64,000 bases of DNA from Clostridium gelidum (GTDB taxonomy: Bacteria; Bacillota; Clostridia; Clostridiales; Clostridiaceae): the NCBI RefSeq assembly GCF_019977655.1, contig NZ_AP024849.1, positions 165,001 to 229,000 on the forward strand, in the 5' to 3' direction. A program made the translations under genes and the position numbers. How positions within the stretch are numbered: position 1 is the stretch's first letter; every line of letters starts with the position of its first letter. The notes below the pieces were generated by a model. The model saw only the letters and a program-made list of their open reading frames with translations. It did not search any database and was not told the DNA's origin. Positions 61,349 to 64,000 of the stretch are shown piece by piece.

Positions 61349-62083
61349 ATGAAAAACATAAAATTAATAATTGAATTTGATGGAAGTAATTTTTGTGGAT
61401 GGCAAAGGCAACCTAAAGATAGAACGGTCCAAAAAGTAATAGAGACTGCAATATTTAAGGCTACTGGAGAAAATATTATGATTAATGGAAGTTCTAGAAC
61501 TGATGCAGGTGTACATGCAAGAGAAATGGTTGCAAATTTTTTTACTAATAGTACGATACCAGGAGATAAGTTTAGAGAAGCTATAAATACAAGATTACCT
61601 AATGATGTATCTATTATTAAATCAGAAGAGGTTGATGCAGATTTTCATGCTAGATATTCTTCAAAGGGTAAAACATATTCGTATACTATTGTTAATAGAT
61701 ATGAAAGGCTGTCATTAGGTAATCAGTATTTATATCATTGCAGATATAAATTGGATGTTGTTGAAATGCGGAAAGCCTGCAAGTATTTTATAGGCAATCA
61801 TGATTTTAAAGCATTTATGTCTCCAGGAAGTTCTATAAAAACAACTACACGAAATATTCAAGAGCTGTACATAGAACAAGAGAACGATAAAATAAAAATA
61901 TTTATAACTGCTAATGGTTTTTTATACAATATGGTAAGAATAATAGTAGGAACATTAATAAAAGTTGGTAATGGGAAATTAAAAGCTGAAGAGATAGAAA
62001 GTATAATAGTAGAAGGAAATAGAATAAGAGCAGGTATGTGTGTGCCTCCAAACGGTCTAATATTAGAAAAAGTTTTTTATTAA
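61349..62083 (+). CDS. truA: tRNA pseudouridine(38-40) synthase TruA
   Basis: A 244-aa enzyme modifying the anticodon arm of many tRNAs. It has FDGSNFCGWQRQP, the catalytic Asp in GSSRTDAGVHAREMVANF and FLYNMVRIIVGTLIKVG near the end. AAGAGG precedes the ATG. Between ecfT and rplM, as in most Firmicutes. Confidence 0.96.
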   Translation: MKNIKLIIEFDGSNFCGWQRQPKDRTVQKVIETAIFKATGENIMINGSSRTDAGVHAREMVANFFTNSTIPGDKFREAINTRLPNDVSIIKSEEVDADFHARYSSKGKTYSYTIVNRYERLSLGNQYLYHCRYKLDVVEMRKACKYFIGNHDFKAFMSPGSSIKTTTRNIQELYIEQENDKIKIFITANGFLYNMVRIIVGTLIKVGNGKLKAEEIESIIVEGNRIRAGMCVPPNGLILEKVFY

Positions 62084-62098
62084 AATGGCAAAAAAATG

Positions 62099-62127
62099 TT
62101 GACACGCCCGTATGCGTGTATTATAAT
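62099..62127 (+). promoter_or_regulatory. Sigma-A promoter of rplM-rpsI with a palindromic spacer
   Basis: TTGACA, 17 bases, TATAAT: full consensus. The spacer and the -35 end contain the GC-rich inverted repeat ACACGC-N6-GCGTGT (62102-62119). Confidence 0.9.
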
Positions 62128-62129
62128 AA

Positions 62130-62235
62130 GTTTGTTTGTTAAAACATTTATGTACATAAGATCCATTAGCTTCGGATCTTGACATAAAAGAAATTTACTT
62201 TTAAAAGGTAAAGAAATAATGTAAGTTCAGGGAGG
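62130..62235 (+). ncRNA. Probable L13 leader
   Basis: AAGATCC and GGATCTT form a 7-bp hairpin near 62157-62181, extended by an outer TTATGT/ACATAA stem. About 60 nt lie between this hairpin and the rplM ATG. Position and hairpin agree with the Firmicute L13_leader, an autoregulatory site for L13; the match is by eye. Confidence 0.65.
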
Positions 62236-62242
62236 GAAACAG

Positions 62243-62677
62243 ATGAAATCATACATTGCTAAACCAAATGAAATCGAAAGAAAATGGTATGTAGTTGATG
62301 CAGATGGTAAAACACTAGGTAGAGTTGCTAGCCAAATTGCTTCAATTTTAAGAGGTAAAAATAAGCCAATATTTACACCTAATGTTGACTGCGGAGACTT
62401 TGTTATTGTAATTAATGCAGAAAAAGTTGTTTTAACTGGTAAAAAGTTAGATCAAAAATTAATGAGAAAACATAGTTTTTATCCAGGTGGATTAAAAGAA
62501 ACTCCTTATAGAGTAGTATTAGATAAGAAACCTGAATTCGCTTTTGAAGAAGCTGTAAGAAGAATGCTTCCAAATGGTGTATTAGGAAGACAAATGTTAA
62601 AGAAATTAAATGTATACAGAGGTGCTGAACATAATCATGCAGCTCAAAAACCAGAAGTACTTGAATTAAAGTACTAA
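62243..62677 (+). CDS. rplM: Ribosomal protein L13
   Basis: A 144-aa early 50S assembly protein. It has KWYVVDADGKTLGRVASQIA, FTPNVDCGDFVIVINAEKV, HSFYPGG and RRMLPNGVLGRQMLKKLNVY. GGGAGGG is 8 nt before the ATG. Cotranscribed with rpsI. Confidence 0.98.
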   Translation: MKSYIAKPNEIERKWYVVDADGKTLGRVASQIASILRGKNKPIFTPNVDCGDFVIVINAEKVVLTGKKLDQKLMRKHSFYPGGLKETPYRVVLDKKPEFAFEEAVRRMLPNGVLGRQMLKKLNVYRGAEHNHAAQKPEVLELKY

Positions 62678-62703
62678 TACCATCTCGGGAGGAGGAATAA
62701 AAA

Positions 62704-63096
62704 ATGGCAAAAGTTCAATATATGGGAACTGGAAGAAGAAAAAAATCAGTTGCAAGAGTAAGACTTGTACCAGGTAATGGTAAGGTAGTTATAAATAAAA
62801 GAGAAATAGAAAACTTTTTTGGTTTAGAAACATTAAGAGTTATCGTAAACCAACCATTAGTTTTAACTGGAACTAAGGATAAGTTTGACGTATTAGTAAA
62901 TGTTCACGGTGGTGGATTTACAGGTCAAGCAGGAGCTATCAGACATGGTATAACTAGAGCATTAGTTAAATCAGATGAAGCTTTAAAGCCAGAATTAAAG
63001 AAGGCAGGTTTCTTAACTAGAGATCCAAGAATGACAGAAAGAAAGAAATACGGTCTTAAAAAAGCAAGAAGAGCTCCTCAATTCTCAAAGAGATAA
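62704..63096 (+). CDS. rpsI: Ribosomal protein S9
   Basis: A 130-aa protein whose C-terminal tail reaches the P-site tRNA. It begins MAKVQYMGTGRRKKSVARVR and ends DPRMTERKKYGLKKARRAPQ then FSKR. GGAGGAG is 7-8 nt before the ATG. Confidence 0.98.
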   Translation: MAKVQYMGTGRRKKSVARVRLVPGNGKVVINKREIENFFGLETLRVIVNQPLVLTGTKDKFDVLVNVHGGGFTGQAGAIRHGITRALVKSDEALKPELKKAGFLTRDPRMTERKKYGLKKARRAPQFSKR

Positions 63097-63109
63097 TATT
63101 GGAGTTCAA

Positions 63110-63147
63110 AAAATCCTACAAACTCAGTGTTTGTGGGATTTTTTTAT
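63110..63147 (+). terminator. Terminator of rplM-rpsI
   Basis: AAATCCTACAAAC pairs with GTTTGTGGGATTT (one G-U) around a 5-nt loop, then a T run. Confidence 0.95.
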
Positions 63148-63325
63148 ATATAAAAACTTATGAAAATACATTACTTTTTAACGGTAACTAACAAATGTAT
63201 ATTAATTACTGGAGTATAATTATTTTAACATATGGTTATGAAGCGTTAATTAAATATAAAAGATTATATTTATGAGAAATAATTAAATTTAGAATGATAA
63301 AATGTAAATATTAGTGTAATGAATC

Positions 63326-63355
63326 TGAATAATTAAGATTATATAGCAAATAATA
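63326..63355 (+). promoter_or_regulatory. Possible sigma-G promoter of cwlD
   Basis: TGAATA, 17 bases, AATAATA compares with sigma-G TGMATA-N17-CATWMTA (one mismatch in the -10). In an AT-rich spacer this could be chance. The rest of 63148-63392 shows no gene. Confidence 0.4.
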
Positions 63356-63392
63356 TTTTATATAATCTAAAATAATTGGAGGGATTAATTTA

Positions 63393-64000
63393 ATGAAAAT
63401 TAAAAAAGTCTTAGTACTATTTTGCATATTCTGTTTAATACTTGGAATGCCAATAAGAGCAAATTCAGATGAAAATAATACTAAAAGCATTATACTAATA
63501 GATCCAGGACATGGCGGCATTGATGGAGGAGCAAAAACAAAAAATGGAACAATAGAAAAAAACATAAATTTATTAATAGCTACAAAATTAAAAATAGAAT
63601 TAGAAAATTCAGGATACCTTGTTTATATGACAAGAGAAGAAGATTCACAATTAGATTCTAGAAAAGTTAAAGATTTAAATGCAAGATGTCAGATGAAAAA
63701 AGATACTAAATGTGATGTTTTTATTTCTATACATCAAAATATATTTCCACAAGCAAGTTGTTTTGGAGCTCAAGTGTGGTATGCATCTAATGACAACAGT
63801 AAGATTTTAGCAGAGGAGATTCAAAATTCTTTAAAAGAAACAGTAGCTGATAAAAATAAGAGAATTCCTAAAGCTGCTAAGGAACAATATAGAATATTGA
63901 GAGATGGATATGAGGGCGCATGTGTTCTTGTAGAATGTGGTTTTTTATCCAATCATGAGGAAGAAGAAAAATTAAAAAGTGATGAACACCAAGATAAAAT
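63393..64000 (+). CDS. cwlD: N-acetylmuramoyl-L-alanine amidase CwlD (cut by window end)
   Basis: Amidase_3-family zinc enzyme that in Bacillus removes stem peptides in the spore cortex, the first step toward muramic-delta-lactam. A signal peptide or anchor (1-24, KKVLVLFCIFCLILGMPIRA) is followed by IDPGHGGIDGGA (His and Glu zinc ligands), FISIHQNIF (zinc His) and LVECGFLSN (catalytic Glu). At least 202 residues are visible; the C terminus is outside the window. GGAGGG is about 10 nt before the ATG. The position after rpsI matches other spore formers. Confidence 0.93.
   Translation, partial: MKIKKVLVLFCIFCLILGMPIRANSDENNTKSIILIDPGHGGIDGGAKTKNGTIEKNINLLIATKLKIELENSGYLVYMTREEDSQLDSRKVKDLNARCQMKKDTKCDVFISIHQNIFPQASCFGAQVWYASNDNSKILAEEIQNSLKETVADKNKRIPKAAKEQYRILRDGYEGACVLVECGFLSNHEEEEKLKSDEHQDK

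Overview
The window is AT-rich and comes from a spore-forming, low-GC Firmicute. Gene content and order fit Clostridium sensu stricto, probably near C. butyricum or C. beijerinckii; that placement is inferred from protein style, not from a search. Evidence includes the ctsR-mcsA-mcsB-clpC-radA-disA-yacL-ispD order, sigH, the forespore genes gin and cwlD, clostridial 2[4Fe-4S] ferredoxin, zinc-ribbon ribosomal proteins, frequent TTG/GTG starts and T-box/L10-type leaders. Almost everything is core genome; no phage, IS, CRISPR or transferred island is visible.

Layout. 1-1740: the 3' part of a 23S rRNA, 5S rRNA, tRNA-Phe, tRNA-Cys. 1880-4230, minus strand: a CorA transporter and an M20-type amidohydrolase. 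4450-7715: gin (sigma-G inhibitor) behind a forespore-type promoter, then tmk-darA-holB-ricT. 8050-8970: ferredoxin and a divergent-motif metallo-hydrolase. 9070-18580: the CtsR heat-shock operon, then radA, disA, yacL, ispD. 18590-25036: a long proS leader with a proline T-box, then proS, cysS, mrnC, rlmB, rae1-like yacP, sigH. 25114-30018: tRNA-Thr, tuf, rpmG, secE, nusG, rplK, rplA, L10 leader, rplJ, rplL. 30105-37570: rpoB, rpoC. 37583-42378: rpsL, rpsG, fusA, second tuf. 42561-58624: the S10-spc-alpha cluster from rpsJ to rplQ, with secY, adk, map, a KOW protein and infA. 58702-63147: ecfA1, ecfA2, ecfT, truA, rplM, rpsI. The window ends inside cwlD.

How the genes work together. Most of the window builds the ribosome, RNA polymerase and the Sec channel. 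Expression is divided by sigma-A promoters with near-consensus -35 boxes (TTGACA upstream of proS, rpoB, rpsL, rpsM, rplM) and by structured leaders (T-box, L10 leader, probable L13, S10 and rpsM leaders, repeated L1-like hairpins). The CtsR operon has an intact operator overlapping its start site. Both a c-di-AMP synthase (disA) and a c-di-AMP receptor (darA) are present.

Most notable observations: (1) McsB, the protein arginine kinase, has lost several hallmark catalytic residues while its operon is intact; (2) the 5' leader of rpoB can form an H-type pseudoknot; (3) the proS mRNA carries about 150 nt of unexplained structured RNA ahead of its T-box; (4) two copies of a hairpin-forming repeat family sit at 4692-4763 and 22371-22436; (5) nusG has a start-stop codon pair and a hairpin between its Shine-Dalgarno and its start; (6) several key promoters lie inside inverted repeats.
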